64,000 nt of DNA, taken from the NCBI RefSeq assembly GCF_003946485.1, contig NZ_RHOJ01000003.1:1-64000 (forward strand), read 5' to 3'. The position numbers and the translations under genes were made by a program. The notes under the pieces are model-generated. The model had not been told where the DNA came from. It did no database searches and was given only the letters and a program-made list of their open reading frames with translations. Below, one piece after another: positions 54,445 through 64,000 of the stretch (the first letter of the stretch is position 1; each line of letters starts with the position of its first letter). The DNA comes from Lacticaseibacillus jixianensis (GTDB lineage: Bacteria > Bacillota > Bacilli > Lactobacillales > Lactobacillaceae).

Positions 54445-55791
54445 TTATTTGGCGGCCAATGCCCCCATTGGGTCCCAAGGCTTCAGGACGGTCGGGTGAT
54501 CGTACTCGTTCTTGATGGTCAGCTGCTGATCAGGGGACAGGTACTTCTTGTTGACCACGACTTGATAGACGAATTCGGAGAACCATTCATCAGAGGCGAC
54601 GAAGTAACCGTTTTGGCCGGCCTTTTCACCCCAGGAGTTCTCCACCTTCCACTTGGTCGGCTTGCCGTCGACAATGTCAACGCCGGTGATGACCATCGCG
54701 TGGGTCATGAGACTTTCACCATAGTCCAGGCGTTCAGCCTTGGTCATGTCCAGGCTGGTGTTGAACAGGGCGTTCTTATCGTACAGCTTAGGATCCATGA
54801 TCCCGAGCTTGCTGTCGGAGGACTTGCCAACATCGGAGCCGAACCAGACGGTTTCGCCGGCTTCAAGCTGCTTGATGGCCAGCTTCTTCATCTCGTCCGA
54901 GGTCACATTGAAGTGACGAACTTCGCGGCCGCCGATGACGTTGCCCAGCATTTCCACCGTGTACAGGTGGTTGAACGGCTTGTCGGCGGTTGGCGCGTTG
55001 ATCAGTGACTGGTAAGCGTCCGTGTCCCAGCCGACGTACTTCGCAAAGAAGGTCTTCGGCGTCAGGTCGCGGTCGATGTGGTAATTCTTATCGTCGTCGC
55101 GGTATTCGAAGTCAAACTTGGTTGGCGGCACGCCCAGCGTGTAGGCCAAGATCCGGTAGTCTTCGGAGAGCATCTGGTCTTTAGCAGCCTGAATGTCTTC
55201 GGCGCTTGCCTTGTCCGCAACCAGCTTGCGCAGGGTCACAGCGTCTTTGCGCAGCTTGAGGTTCAAGACGGCGTTCATTTCGTTGGACTTGCTGGAAGAG
55301 TATGTTTCCGGCATGACGGACTTCGGCACGATGCCGTACTTGTCGATGAGGGCCGTCAGCATGTCCCACTGACCGCCATCACCTTGTGGGGTCGCCATCA
55401 GCCAAGCGACTTTCCGCGAGTCGATGTCCTGGTCCGCGGTCTTCAGCACGTTTTCGTAGAAGTAGTTGGACTTTTCGAATTTATCCCAGAAGAAGGTGTA
55501 GTTCTGAGAAAGCTCGAAATCCTTGATCTTAAACTGCTTTTGAATACCGTGGCGCATCGTGTTCAGCGCGGCAAACATCCAGCAGCGGCCGGACTGCTTC
55601 TGGTCGGCCACCTTCCCGGTGCTCAAATCGATGGAGAAGGTTTGCGTCATCGTGGTTTGACTCGCGGTGCTTTCGGCGCTTTTCAGGACACCATTATTCA
55701 TGACGGCCTTTTGGATCGCGCTAGCGGCCGGCGTATTTTCGAGATCTTGTTGGTACTTCGCGAGGTCTTCAGCAGTAACTGCCTTTGACAT
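54445..55791 (-). CDS. pepC: Aminopeptidase C (bleomycin-hydrolase family)
   Basis: PepC is a cytosolic cysteine aminopeptidase that trims peptides taken up from milk or plant protein. The 448-residue product has the papain-like triad: Cys70 in QSGRCWMF, His364 in THAMVITG and Asn385 in NSWG. The C-terminal arm that blocks the active site in this hexameric family ends in LAAK. ATG 55791 is used, with AGGAGTGA upstream; a GTG two codons earlier is possible. Single gene. Confidence 0.95.
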   Translation of the reverse strand: MSKAVTAEDLAKYQQDLENTPAASAIQKAVMNNGVLKSAESTASQTTMTQTFSIDLSTGKVADQKQSGRCWMFAALNTMRHGIQKQFKIKDFELSQNYTFFWDKFEKSNYFYENVLKTADQDIDSRKVAWLMATPQGDGGQWDMLTALIDKYGIVPKSVMPETYSSSKSNEMNAVLNLKLRKDAVTLRKLVADKASAEDIQAAKDQMLSEDYRILAYTLGVPPTKFDFEYRDDDKNYHIDRDLTPKTFFAKYVGWDTDAYQSLINAPTADKPFNHLYTVEMLGNVIGGREVRHFNVTSDEMKKLAIKQLEAGETVWFGSDVGKSSDSKLGIMDPKLYDKNALFNTSLDMTKAERLDYGESLMTHAMVITGVDIVDGKPTKWKVENSWGEKAGQNGYFVASDEWFSEFVYQVVVNKKYLSPDQQLTIKNEYDHPTVLKPWDPMGALAAK

Positions 55792-55888
55792 AGACACTTC
55801 ACTCCTTTTTCATTAGAAAATTATGAAATATTAACAGACTTCCACATTTTAGCATACTGCCCGGTCAGTTTGAACCCGTTGCCTGAAG

Positions 55889-55915
55889 AAAAAAGCGTCC
55901 TGGCAGGGGACGCTT
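55889..55915 (-). terminator. Terminator of the reverse-strand lipoprotein gene
   Basis: On the reverse strand aagcgtcc pairs with ggacgctt, followed by TTTTTT. It lies directly behind the stop at 55923. Confidence 0.88.
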
Positions 55916-55922
55916 GCGCGGA

Positions 55923-56822
55923 TTATGGCATTTTAATGGCGACCGCCTTGATGGTCACGAACTGCAGGTGCGCCAGCTTGGGGTCCTTGGGGGCAGCGTC
56001 CTTGAGGATCATCAAGCCCTTGGCCTGGTCAGCCGTGGCATTCTCAAACAGAGCGACGGCGTAGTAGGACTGGCTCAGGCGGTCGACGCGCAGGTAGTTC
56101 AGCTTGGCGTTGGCGAGCGTCTTCATGCCTTTAAGCATCCCGTCCTGCGTGGCCTGCGGGAGCTGATAGGCTTTCCAATCGTTTGCGTTCAGCATCGTGA
56201 GGATCGTCTTGGTATTGCCGGAATCGGGCAGGTAGTACTCAGCTAACTCGGCTTTGCTTGTGATCGGAAAGCTGGCCTGAAACAGCTGATAGGCGCTGTT
56301 GATGTGGTTGCCGTCCTTGTCTGGAAAGATGCCCTGAATGTTGACGCCGGCCGCGCCTTGCTTGTTGAGCAGGGCGACCCGGGGGTGATTGACCTTGATG
56401 TTCTGGATCTTCAGCCACCGGTTAAACTTCGGGGTTGATTTGGTGAAGCGAGCGGCGGAGACCGCAAGCTTGCCGTTGTGCGGGGTGGTCTCAAGGTCAA
56501 ACGTGGCGTAAGTGGCATACGCGTTCTTGCGTTTCTTATAGACTTGCCCGCGCACCGTCACGTGGTAGCGCAAATCGCCGGTGCGCTTAGCGTCTGCCGC
56601 GCTGTACGGATAGATCATGTAAAGGCCCTTTTGACTAAACGCGTGCTTGATCGCGGTGTAGTCCATGAAGTCTTGGCTGACCACGAAGTTCTCGACCGCG
56701 TGGGCAAGGCTTTTGTGAGGCCACCGTGGGCTAGCCGTCTGCCCCTGACACCCGGCAAGGCCGAATGCCAGGAGCAGCAGGGAAAACCCGAGTATCGACT
56801 GTTGCCACCACTTCTTCATCAA
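55923..56822 (-). CDS. Putative lipoprotein, unknown function
   Basis: The 299-residue product has a lipoprotein signal with lipobox LAGC (Cys25) behind a basic start and a hydrophobic core. No domain is recognised in the remaining 270 residues, which are mixed alpha/beta and soluble. The gene stands alone with its own terminator. Either of two adjacent ATG codons may be used. Confidence 0.65.
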   Translation of the reverse strand: MMKKWWQQSILGFSLLLLAFGLAGCQGQTASPRWPHKSLAHAVENFVVSQDFMDYTAIKHAFSQKGLYMIYPYSAADAKRTGDLRYHVTVRGQVYKKRKNAYATYATFDLETTPHNGKLAVSAARFTKSTPKFNRWLKIQNIKVNHPRVALLNKQGAAGVNIQGIFPDKDGNHINSAYQLFQASFPITSKAELAEYYLPDSGNTKTILTMLNANDWKAYQLPQATQDGMLKGMKTLANAKLNYLRVDRLSQSYYAVALFENATADQAKGLMILKDAAPKDPKLAHLQFVTIKAVAIKMP

Positions 56823-56954
56823 TTATGCCGCCTCCGCAATGATGATTTCCCGCCGCTAGGTTAGCGAAACCCGCCGGCAATGACAATCAGCCCTTCCAAA
56901 CAACCACGCCCGCCAAGGGGCCGACCGTCGCTCGCCCCATGAGGGCCAGCTCGA

Positions 56955-57245
56955 TCACTCGGCCGGGTGCGGCCGAAGCACGTCGGCGTACTCCGGCCGC
57001 TTAGCGAACTCATGGCGAGCAAACGTGCACAGCGGCTCGATCTTTTTTCCGGCGGTCCGCGCCTCGTCGACGACGGCGCGGACTAACTGCCCAGCGACGC
57101 CCTGGCCGCGAAGAACTGGATCAACGAAGGTATGATCGATCACGAAATTCTGTCCGTCATCGATCTCCTGATAAGTCACCTCGGCAATTAACTTACCGTG
57201 CTCGTCGGTCAGGAAATACCGCCCTGGTTCATGGTCAAAAGTCAT
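56955..57245 (-). CDS. Small GNAT-like N-acetyltransferase
   Basis: The 96-residue protein matches the short acetyltransferase group of COG2388 (YidJ-like): IAEVTYQE, FVIDHTFVDPVLRGQGVAGQL and CTFARHEF. The loop RGQGVAG binds acetyl-CoA. Substrate unknown. ATG 57245 with AAGGAAG. Confidence 0.85.
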   Translation of the reverse strand: MTFDHEPGRYFLTDEHGKLIAEVTYQEIDDGQNFVIDHTFVDPVLRGQGVAGQLVRAVVDEARTAGKKIEPLCTFARHEFAKRPEYADVLRPHPAE

Positions 57246-57335
57246 GGTGCCACTTCCTTTCGTTTCCTATAAGTATAGCAATTACTAAGGATTAAGCCAA
57301 GAAACCGTTTTCCAGCCAAGCCTTGGCCGTGAGGG

Positions 57336-57344
57336 TGGTATGAT
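57336..57344 (+). promoter_or_regulatory. Extended -10 promoter of dut-radA
   Basis: TGG-TATGAT lies 32 bases before the dut start. No clear -35. Confidence 0.55.
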
Positions 57345-57375
57345 AGATGCACATTCAAGCAAACTGGAGGCAACT

Positions 57376-57915
57376 ATGCGCACTCGTGGATTTGAAATTG
57401 TTTCAGCGTACGTCAACGCCGGGGTCAAGCTGCCCGAGCGCCAGACCAAGAACGCGGCGGGCTACGATTTTTTTGCCCGGGAGGATTTTGTGCTGAAAAG
57501 CATTTGGCGCTATGACTTTATTCGGCTGTTTCGGTTGATCAAAAATGAGCACCCGCTGACTGATACGGACATGGCGCGGGCCAGCAAGATCCTGAAACCG
57601 CTGCTGGTCCCAACCGGGGTCAAGGCCTACATGCAACCGGATGAGGTCCTGATCCTGGCTAACCGGTCCAGCAACCCGCTGAAGCGCGGGCTGGTCATTC
57701 CCAACGGGATCGGGGTGATCGATGCGGACTACTACGGGAATCCAAGCAACGAAGGCGAAATTTTCATTCAGATGATCAACTTCAGCCCGCGTGACGTCGT
57801 GATCGAGCAGGGGGAGCGCATCGGTCAGGGCATCTTCATGCCCTACTTGGTCGCAGATGGCGATAACGGCACTGGCAACACCCGTATCAGCGGCTTTGGC
57901 TCCACCGGGCGCTAA
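57376..57915 (+). CDS. dut: dUTP diphosphatase
   Basis: Dut hydrolyses dUTP to keep uracil out of DNA and to supply dUMP. The 179-residue protein has the trimeric dUTPase motifs: motif 1 AAGYDFFA (27-34), motif 2 RSSNPLKRG, motif 3 GVIDADYYGN and the C-terminal motif 5 RISGFGSTGR. A 40-residue insertion after motif 1 (around IRLFRLI) is typical of chromosomal lactobacillar enzymes. ATG 57376 behind GGAGG. It precedes radA by 21 bases. Confidence 0.92.
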   Translation: MRTRGFEIVSAYVNAGVKLPERQTKNAAGYDFFAREDFVLKSIWRYDFIRLFRLIKNEHPLTDTDMARASKILKPLLVPTGVKAYMQPDEVLILANRSSNPLKRGLVIPNGIGVIDADYYGNPSNEGEIFIQMINFSPRDVVIEQGERIGQGIFMPYLVADGDNGTGNTRISGFGSTGR

Positions 57916-57936
57916 CGTGAGGAAGGAAGGCGGCTT

Positions 57937-59313
57937 ATGGCCAAAGTAAAAACTCAGTACGTCTGCCAGAATTGCGGCTACATCTCGGCCACCTTTCTCG
58001 GCCGTTGCCCCAACTGTGGCGCCTGGAACTCACTGGTGGAAGAGGCCCAAAGTCAGCCGGCGGCCAAGGCGGCATCACCGCGCCGCACCAGCGCCGGCAC
58101 TAAGGTCGCGCCCATGCTGATGAGCCAGGTGTCACTCAAGCGCGAGCCGCGGGTCACCACGGACCTAGGCGAACTTGACCGGGTCCTGGGCGGGGGGATC
58201 GTCCCAGGCTCTTTGATCCTGATCGGCGGTGATCCCGGGATCGGGAAGTCGACCCTGCTGACCCAAGTTTCCGGCCACCTCGCCAGCAAGGGAGAGAAGG
58301 TCCTGTACGTCTCCGGTGAGGAAAGTGCCAGTCAGATCAAACTGCGGGCGACGCGGCTGGGGGTGGGCGATTCGGGCATGTACCTCTATCCTGAAACTGA
58401 TATGCCGAGTATTTCCCAGGCAATAGACGACATGCAGCCTGACTACGTGGTCATCGATTCCGTGCAGACAATGAACGTGCCGGAAATGAATTCGGCGGTG
58501 GGCTCGGTCAGCCAGATCCGGGAAGTGACCGCTGAGCTGATGAAGATCGCCAAGACCGAGCAGATCACCATCTTCATCGTCGGCCACGTCACCAAGGAAG
58601 GGGCGATCGCCGGCCCGAAGATCCTGGAGCACATGGTGGACACCGTGTTGTACTTTGAGGGGGACATGCACCACACCTACCGCATGTTGCGCTCCGTCAA
58701 GAACCGGTACGGCTCGACCAATGAGATCGGGATCTTTGAGATGCATCAAGACGGGCTCGAGGAAGTGGCGAACCCCTCTGAACTCTTCTTGGACGAGCGG
58801 CTGCCAAACGCTACCGGTTCGGCCGTGGTGGTGTCGATGGAAGGCACCCGGCCGATCCTTGTAGAGATCCAGGCGCTGATGACGCCGACGATGTACGGTA
58901 ATGCGAAGCGCACGAGCAGTGGCCTGGACCACAACCGCGTGTCCTTGATCATTGCCGTGCTGGAAAAGCGGGCTAATCTGATGTTGCAGAATCAGGACGC
59001 CTACCTGAAAGCCACTGGCGGCGTGCGCCTTGATGAGCCGGCGATCGATTTGGCGATGGCGATGGCCATTGCCAGCTCCTACCGCGACAGTGAGATCTCG
59101 CCGACCGACTGCTTTGTTGGAGAAATTGGCCTGACCGGGGAAGTGCGGCGGGTCAACCGGGTCGAGGACCGCATCAAAGAGGCGGCTAAACTCGGCTTTA
59201 AGCGGATTTTTATCCCGAAGAATAACCTGCAGGGTCTGCCGACCCGTGATAAAATAAAGGTCATTGGTGTTTCCAGTGTCTCGGAGGCACTGGATCGCGT
59301 CTTTGTAAAATAA
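57937..59313 (+). CDS. radA: DNA repair protein RadA
   Basis: RadA (Sms) promotes branch migration in recombination and repair. The 458-residue product has an N-terminal zinc finger (Cys10, Cys13, Cys24, Cys27), a RecA-like domain with Walker [10 protein letters not shown] at 97-105, the KNRYG motif and a C-terminal Lon-protease-like domain (about 290-458) without a protease function. The Shine-Dalgarno is AAGGAAGG. It lies between dut and the PIN/TRAM gene. Confidence 0.96.
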   Translation: MAKVKTQYVCQNCGYISATFLGRCPNCGAWNSLVEEAQSQPAAKAASPRRTSAGTKVAPMLMSQVSLKREPRVTTDLGELDRVLGGGIVPGSLILIGGDPGIGKSTLLTQVSGHLASKGEKVLYVSGEESASQIKLRATRLGVGDSGMYLYPETDMPSISQAIDDMQPDYVVIDSVQTMNVPEMNSAVGSVSQIREVTAELMKIAKTEQITIFIVGHVTKEGAIAGPKILEHMVDTVLYFEGDMHHTYRMLRSVKNRYGSTNEIGIFEMHQDGLEEVANPSELFLDERLPNATGSAVVVSMEGTRPILVEIQALMTPTMYGNAKRTSSGLDHNRVSLIIAVLEKRANLMLQNQDAYLKATGGVRLDEPAIDLAMAMAIASSYRDSEISPTDCFVGEIGLTGEVRRVNRVEDRIKEAAKLGFKRIFIPKNNLQGLPTRDKIKVIGVSSVSEALDRVFVK

Positions 59314-59333
59314 AATATGAAAGGAGGAACGAT

Positions 59334-60497
59334 ATGAAAAAACGTGTGATCAACGTGATCTTCGCCTTGATCGGGATCGGGGTTGGCGCCAGTGTGATGC
59401 CACTGCTCTGGGGCGTGCTTAACCTGGCTCAAACCGCCTGGTTGAATAACGTCATCGTCGATAGTCTGATCGGTGCGGTCGTGTTTCTGATGTTGTCGGA
59501 GCTGGTCTCCGGTTGGATCATCAGCAAGCTGGACCAAACAGAAAAGGCGTTGAACACGAAATCCCCATCGTTCCTGTTGTTCGGTAGTTTAGGTACCATT
59601 ATTGGCCTGGTGTTTGCTGCCATTATTTCGATTTTTTTCTCCAGATTTCCTGGGCCTTTAGGGACTATCCTGCCACTGATCCTGATGATGATCTTCGGCT
59701 ATTTTGGTTTTCGGCTTGGCACGACGCGGCGCGAGGAGTGGCGGCGGCTGTTTGGCGGGCGTAACCGCGAAAAGAAGTCAGACGATACCGGTTCTTCGGT
59801 GCTTGCCCGCAAGGCGGATGATAATTTTCACAAGTATAAGCTCCTTGACACTTCCGTCATCATTGACGGCCGCGTGCAGGCGATCGCCAAGACCGGCTTT
59901 CTTGAGGGCACGCTGCTGGTGCCGACCTTCGTGGTCCACGAGCTGCAGCTCATCTCGGATTCGGCGGATGCGCTCAAGCGCGGGCGCGGCCGGCGGGGCC
60001 TGGATATTATTAACCAGATGAAGGAAGACCCTGAGATCAACGTTGAGATGTACGATGGCGACTTTGACGACATGACCGAAGTCGATTCCAAGTTGCTCAA
60101 GCTCTCCAAGATGCTGGATGGGGTAGTCGTCACCAACGACTTCAACTTGAATAAGGTGGCGCAGTTTCAGAACGTCCCGGTGCTCAACATCAATGAGCTG
60201 GCTAACGCGCTCAAGCCGGACCTGATCCCAGGCGAAGGCATGACGGTGACGGTGATCAAATCCGGGACTGAACGCCAGCAGGGCGTGGCCTACCTGGAAG
60301 ACGGCACGATGGTGGTGGTCGAGGACGGGCAGTTCTTCATGAACAAGCCCCTGGACGTGATCGTGACGTCGGCGATTCAAACCGCCGCTGGCCGCATGAT
60401 CTTCGCCAAGCCGGCGCATCAGCAGCAGTCCTTGAAAGAGGAGGGCGAAAAGCACGAGGCCAAGCACCCTGGCAAGGGGCCACGGCCTAGCAAGTGA
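59334..60497 (+). CDS. Membrane PIN/TRAM-domain protein, YacL-like
   Basis: The 387-residue protein has four membrane helices in its first 130 residues. A PIN nuclease domain follows with acidic residues Asp172, Glu203, Asp224 and Asp269, and then a TRAM RNA-binding domain (about 290-360). This is the YacL family found next to radA in most Firmicutes. A membrane-bound RNase role is inferred. The tail is Lys/His-rich. The Shine-Dalgarno is AAAGGAGG. Confidence 0.9.
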   Translation: MKKRVINVIFALIGIGVGASVMPLLWGVLNLAQTAWLNNVIVDSLIGAVVFLMLSELVSGWIISKLDQTEKALNTKSPSFLLFGSLGTIIGLVFAAIISIFFSRFPGPLGTILPLILMMIFGYFGFRLGTTRREEWRRLFGGRNREKKSDDTGSSVLARKADDNFHKYKLLDTSVIIDGRVQAIAKTGFLEGTLLVPTFVVHELQLISDSADALKRGRGRRGLDIINQMKEDPEINVEMYDGDFDDMTEVDSKLLKLSKMLDGVVVTNDFNLNKVAQFQNVPVLNINELANALKPDLIPGEGMTVTVIKSGTERQQGVAYLEDGTMVVVEDGQFFMNKPLDVIVTSAIQTAAGRMIFAKPAHQQQSLKEEGEKHEAKHPGKGPRPSK

Positions 60498-60503
60498 TCA
60501 GGA

Positions 60504-60527
60504 AGTCCGCCACGCGCGGGCTTTTTG
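60504..60527 (+). terminator. Terminator behind the PIN/TRAM gene
   Basis: aagtccgc pairs with gcgggctt, including one G-T pair, around cacgc, followed by five T. Confidence 0.88.
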
Positions 60528-60557
60528 CATGAACGCCCTGAAAGGCCTAGCCCCTTG

Positions 60558-60566
60558 TGGTACACT
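60558..60566 (+). promoter_or_regulatory. Extended -10 promoter of gltX
   Basis: TGG-TACACT is followed by a leader of about 65 bases with a small hairpin (ctgg-ggtagt-ccag). No T-box sequence is seen. Confidence 0.55.
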
Positions 60567-60633
60567 AACAATGCGTGTTCTGGGGTAGTCCAGGACCGAT
60601 TCAAGGACAAACCAAAAATGGAGGCATCATATT

Positions 60634-62124
60634 TTGTCAGATCGACCAATTCGGGTGCGTTACGCACCAAGCCCAACCGGCCACTTGCACATCGGGAACG
60701 CCCGCACGGCGCTGTTTAACTACCTGTTCGCCCGTCATTACAACGGGACGATGGTGCTGCGGATCGAAGACACCGACACCAAGCGCAACATCGCGGACGG
60801 CGAAAAGAGTCAGATCGAGAACCTGCACTGGCTCGGCATCGACTGGGACGAGGGCCCCGACAAGGGCGGCGACTTCGGGCCGTACCGGCAGTCCGAACGC
60901 AAGGCCATCTATCAGAAGTACATCCAGGAGCTGGTTGCGAAGGGTGACGCTTACGAGTCGTACAAGACTGAAGCGGAACTCCAGGCCGACCGCGACGCCC
61001 AGAAGGCCGCTCACGAGGCACCGCACTATGTGTACGAGTACGAGGGCTTGACCGAGGCCGAAAAGCAGGCCAAGATCGCTGAGGCCAAGGCTAAGGGGCT
61101 GAAGCCAGTGATCCGCTTCCACATTCCGGCGGATCACACCTACGAGTGGAACGACATCGTCAAGGGCGACATCTCGATCGATGGCAACACCATCGGCGGC
61201 GACTTTGTCATTCAAAAGGCGGATGGCATGCCGACGTACAACTTCGCGGTCGTCATCGATGATCACCTCATGCAGATCTCGCACGTGTTGCGCGGCGACG
61301 ATCACATTGCCAACACCCCGAAGCAAATGGCGATTTACGAGGCGTTCGGCTGGGAGACCCCGGTCTTTGGCCACATGACGCTGATCATCAACGGGGCAAC
61401 CGGCAAGAAGCTGTCCAAACGTGATGAATCTGTCCTGCAGTTCATCGAGCAGTACAAGGAGCTCGGTTACCTGCCAGAGGCAATGTTCAACTTCATCACC
61501 CTGCTGGGCTGGTCCCCGAAGGGCGAAGACGAGATCTTTACCCGCAAGGACTTCATCAAGCTGTTTGACGAAACACGGCTGAGCAAGTCCCCGGCGCGCT
61601 TTGACCAAAAGAAGCTTGAGTGGGTCAATAATCAGTACATCAAGAAGACGGATCCTAATGAGCTCACGGCGTTGGCCGTTGAGAACCTCATTGAGGCCGG
61701 TCGGTTGCCAAAGGATCCGGATCCTTCGACGATCGAATGGGCACGGCAACTAATTTCGCTGTACATTCCGCAGATGAGCTTCACCGGTCAAATCGCTGAC
61801 CTAGCGACGATTTTCTTCGAACAGCCCAAGGAATTAGACGAGCTGGACATGAAGGAGCTGGCCGACGATAACGCCTTGGCCGTGATCAAGCTGACGCAAG
61901 AGAAGCTCCGCGCTTTGCCGACCTTCTCCGCCTACTTCATCAACCAAGCCGTTTACCACGTCCGGCTTGAAACGGGCGTCAAGGGGCGCAAGCTTTACAT
62001 GCCAGTGCGCATCGCGACGACGCGGGAAATGCACGGGCCTCAGCTCGCCGAGACCATCGAACTGATGGGCCGCGAGAAGGTCCTTGCCAACATGGACTAC
62101 GTGATCAACGCGCTAGAGAAATAA
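60634..62124 (+). CDS. gltX: Glutamyl-tRNA synthetase
   Basis: GltX charges tRNA-Glu and, in this group, also tRNA-Gln, which GatCAB then amidates. The 496-residue protein has the class I motifs HIGN at 19-22 and KLSKR at 259-263. TTG 60634 is used, behind GGAGG. The anticodon-binding domain lies in the last third. Confidence 0.97.
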   Translation: MSDRPIRVRYAPSPTGHLHIGNARTALFNYLFARHYNGTMVLRIEDTDTKRNIADGEKSQIENLHWLGIDWDEGPDKGGDFGPYRQSERKAIYQKYIQELVAKGDAYESYKTEAELQADRDAQKAAHEAPHYVYEYEGLTEAEKQAKIAEAKAKGLKPVIRFHIPADHTYEWNDIVKGDISIDGNTIGGDFVIQKADGMPTYNFAVVIDDHLMQISHVLRGDDHIANTPKQMAIYEAFGWETPVFGHMTLIINGATGKKLSKRDESVLQFIEQYKELGYLPEAMFNFITLLGWSPKGEDEIFTRKDFIKLFDETRLSKSPARFDQKKLEWVNNQYIKKTDPNELTALAVENLIEAGRLPKDPDPSTIEWARQLISLYIPQMSFTGQIADLATIFFEQPKELDELDMKELADDNALAVIKLTQEKLRALPTFSAYFINQAVYHVRLETGVKGRKLYMPVRIATTREMHGPQLAETIELMGREKVLANMDYVINALEK

Positions 62125-62132
62125 AGGATGCG

Positions 62133-62159
62133 AACCGCTCAGCTCATTGGGCGGTTTTT
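62133..62159 (+). terminator. Terminator of gltX
   Basis: aaccgc..ca pairs with tg.gcggtt around gctca, followed by five T. Confidence 0.85.
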
Positions 62160-62239
62160 GCGTGGACGGCGAATTCTGTCAGGTGTACATCACTTCGCAT
62201 CACGGGTAAAATAGTATGATACGAACAGGGGGACAGACC

Positions 62240-64000
62240 ATGGCAGCGGCAACTCCGCAGAGCATTCTCAAAGATAAATTCGGGTACGACGACTTTCGCC
62301 CGGGCCAGGGCGAGGCCATTTCGCGGGTACTGAACCACGAGAACACACTGGTGATCATGCCGACCGGCGGCGGGAAGTCGCTGTGTTATCAGATCCCGGC
62401 GCTGCTTCAAAGCGGTTTGACGGTGGTGGTGTCGCCACTGATCGCCCTGATGAAAGATCAGGTCGACGCGCTGAACGCAAACGGGATCCCGGCGACGTTC
62501 ATTAACTCGACGGTGGCACCGCGGGAGGCCGATCACCGGTTGGATCTGGCGGCGCGCGGCGACTACAAGTTGCTGTACGTGGCCCCGGAGCGCCTGGAGC
62601 TGAGCGGCTTTTTACAGGAGCTGAGCGAGCTCAAAATTGACCTGCTGGCGGTCGACGAGGCCCACTGCATCTCGCAGTGGGGCCACGATTTTCGGCCGAG
62701 TTACCTCGAGCTGACCCGCATCGCGCGCGAGCTGCCGTCGCACCCCACGGTCATCGCGCTGACCGCCACGGCGACTACGCAGGTGGCCCAAGACATCGGG
62801 GAGCGGCTGGCAATCCCGGCGGCCGGTTTCATCAACACCGGTTTCGCGCGGCCCAATCTCAGCTTTCAGGTGGTCAAGGACCAGGATAAGGACACCTTTT
62901 TACTGGATTACCTAAAGCTGAACCACGATCAAAGCGGCATTGTCTACTGTGCCACGCGCAAGGAAGTCGAACGGCTGTATCAGTTGTTAGACCGCCGCGG
63001 TATCAGCGCGGCTGAGTACCACGCCGGGATGCCTGAGCAGGCGCGCAATGCCAACCAGGAGGATTTTCTCTTCGACCGCAAGCTGGTGATGGTCGCCACT
63101 AACGCGTTTGGCATGGGCATCGACAAGAGCAACGTGCGCTTTGTCATCCACGCGCAGGTGCCAGGCGACCTGGAGTCGTACTACCAAGAGGCCGGGCGCG
63201 CGGGCCGAGACGGCCTAGACTCTGAGGCAATTCTGTTATTTGCCCCGAATGACCTCGGCATCCGGCGCTTTTTCATCGACCAAAGCGAGGGCGACGAGGC
63301 CTATAAGCAAAACGAGTACCACAAGCTCCAGGTGATGAGCCAGTACGCCAACACCGGGGACTGCCTGCAGCAGTTCATCCTGCGTTACTTTGGCCAGGAG
63401 TCCAAGCCGTGCGGCCGGTGTTCAAACTGCCTGGATACGCGCGAGGCCGTCGACGTCACCGAATCCGCCCAGAAGGTGCTTTCGTGTGTCGTCCGGCTGC
63501 ACGGCCGCTTCGGGAAGGGCATGGTGGCCGACGTGCTCGCCGGCTCGAATAACCAGCGGATCCGGGAGTTTGGCTTTGCTGACCTCTCGACGTACGGCCT
63601 GATGGCCAGCATGCGCAAGAAGGACATCACCAGCTTCATTGATTTTCTCACCGCCAGTGGCTTCTTGCAGGCGCAAGGCGGACAGTACCCGACCTTAGGG
63701 GTCACCGAGCTGGGCGCGGGGGTGCTTCGCGGTACGGAAAAGGTGACCAGAAAGCAGGCCGTTCGCGCCCGCGCCAGTGTGGCGGTGGACTCGGCGCTGT
63801 TCCAGAAGCTGCGGGCGCTGCGCTACGAGCTGGCCCAAAAACAGGGCGTACCGCCGTATGTCATCTTCTCCGATGATACGCTGCGGCAGCTGGCCCTACT
63901 GCAGCCGCAGGACGAGGCGCAGATGCTGAACGTCAAAGGCGTCGGGGAGGCCAAGCTGAAGAAGTACGGCAAGGTCTTTTTGGCGGCACTGGCGGCAAGC
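62240..64000 (+). CDS. recQ: ATP-dependent DNA helicase RecQ (3' end outside window)
   Basis: RecQ unwinds DNA in recombination and fork repair. The 587 codons in the window contain helicase motif I TGGGKS at 42-47, the DEAH box at 139-142 and the GFARPNLSF and [10 protein letters not shown] motifs. A zinc-binding cluster (CGRCSNC) follows, then a winged helix and most of an HRDC domain ([13 protein letters not shown]). The frame is open to the window edge. Start ATG 62240; its Shine-Dalgarno is the weak aggggga. Promoter-like AT-rich DNA (TATGAT near 62213) precedes it. Confidence 0.95.
   Translation, partial: MAAATPQSILKDKFGYDDFRPGQGEAISRVLNHENTLVIMPTGGGKSLCYQIPALLQSGLTVVVSPLIALMKDQVDALNANGIPATFINSTVAPREADHRLDLAARGDYKLLYVAPERLELSGFLQELSELKIDLLAVDEAHCISQWGHDFRPSYLELTRIARELPSHPTVIALTATATTQVAQDIGERLAIPAAGFINTGFARPNLSFQVVKDQDKDTFLLDYLKLNHDQSGIVYCATRKEVERLYQLLDRRGISAAEYHAGMPEQARNANQEDFLFDRKLVMVATNAFGMGIDKSNVRFVIHAQVPGDLESYYQEAGRAGRDGLDSEAILLFAPNDLGIRRFFIDQSEGDEAYKQNEYHKLQVMSQYANTGDCLQQFILRYFGQESKPCGRCSNCLDTREAVDVTESAQKVLSCVVRLHGRFGKGMVADVLAGSNNQRIREFGFADLSTYGLMASMRKKDITSFIDFLTASGFLQAQGGQYPTLGVTELGAGVLRGTEKVTRKQAVRARASVAVDSALFQKLRALRYELAQKQGVPPYVIFSDDTLRQLALLQPQDEAQMLNVKGVGEAKLKKYGKVFLAALAAS

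Noticed and set aside
1-64000. CRISPR arrays, prophage, insertion sequences or integrases
   Set aside because: No regular direct repeats with unique spacers, no transposase or integrase-like protein, and no attachment site at the tRNA cluster were seen.

Overview
The window comes from a high-GC member of the Lactobacillaceae; the codon usage, gene order and protein sequences resemble the Lacticaseibacillus group. The main pointers are ctsR-clpC directly ahead of rpoBC, the absence of tuf behind fusA, secY-adk-infA without map, the rplQ-ecfA1-ecfA2-ecfT-truA-rplM-rpsI order, a pyruvate oxidase, aminopeptidase C, many GTG/TTG starts behind strong Shine-Dalgarno sequences, and two RNA elements whose positions match families reported mainly from lactic acid bacteria (an rpoB leader and an element behind the L17 gene). 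Coding DNA is clearly GC-rich, while promoters stand out as short AT-rich islands, often with a TGG-extended -10 box.

Layout. 1-1.2 kb: end of an rRNA operon (23S tail, 5S, nine tRNAs, terminator). 1.3-4.4 kb: ctsR-clpC heat-shock operon with a CtsR operator. 4.4-11.9 kb: structured leader and rpoBC. 12-12.5 kb: small reverse-strand prepilin-peptidase-like gene. 12.5-15.8 kb: rpsL-rpsG-fusA. 16-16.6 kb: reverse-strand nicotinamidase. 16.8-30.9 kb: continuous S10-spc-alpha ribosomal superoperon ending in rpoA-rplQ. 31-35.7 kb: candidate L17 downstream element, ECF transporter module, truA, and rplM-rpsI behind an L13-type leader.

From 35.8 kb the DNA is accessory: a family 2 glycosyltransferase, a secreted matrixin-like protease, pyruvate oxidase, an AraC-type regulator, a PAS-domain protein followed by apbE, acetyltransferases, two lipoproteins, a Na+-efflux-type ABC exporter, T-box-controlled proBA, a membrane-anchored MutS-like ATPase, two tandem DUF2187-like proteins, a CsbD-like protein, a GHMP kinase, a phosphoglycerate mutase homologue and pepC. 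The last 7 kb carries dut-radA-PIN/TRAM-gltX and a recQ gene cut by the window edge.

The most unusual locus is at 40.9-42.5 kb. A cytosolic PAS protein ends in five evenly spaced D-A-[AST]-T-G-A-S motifs, the acceptor sequence for covalent FMN attachment, and the next gene encodes an ApbE flavin transferase without a signal peptide. This predicts an intracellular protein carrying up to five FMN groups behind a PAS sensor domain. A second notable feature is a family of long palindromes found in three gaps between convergent genes (36.9, 42.5 and 54.3 kb).
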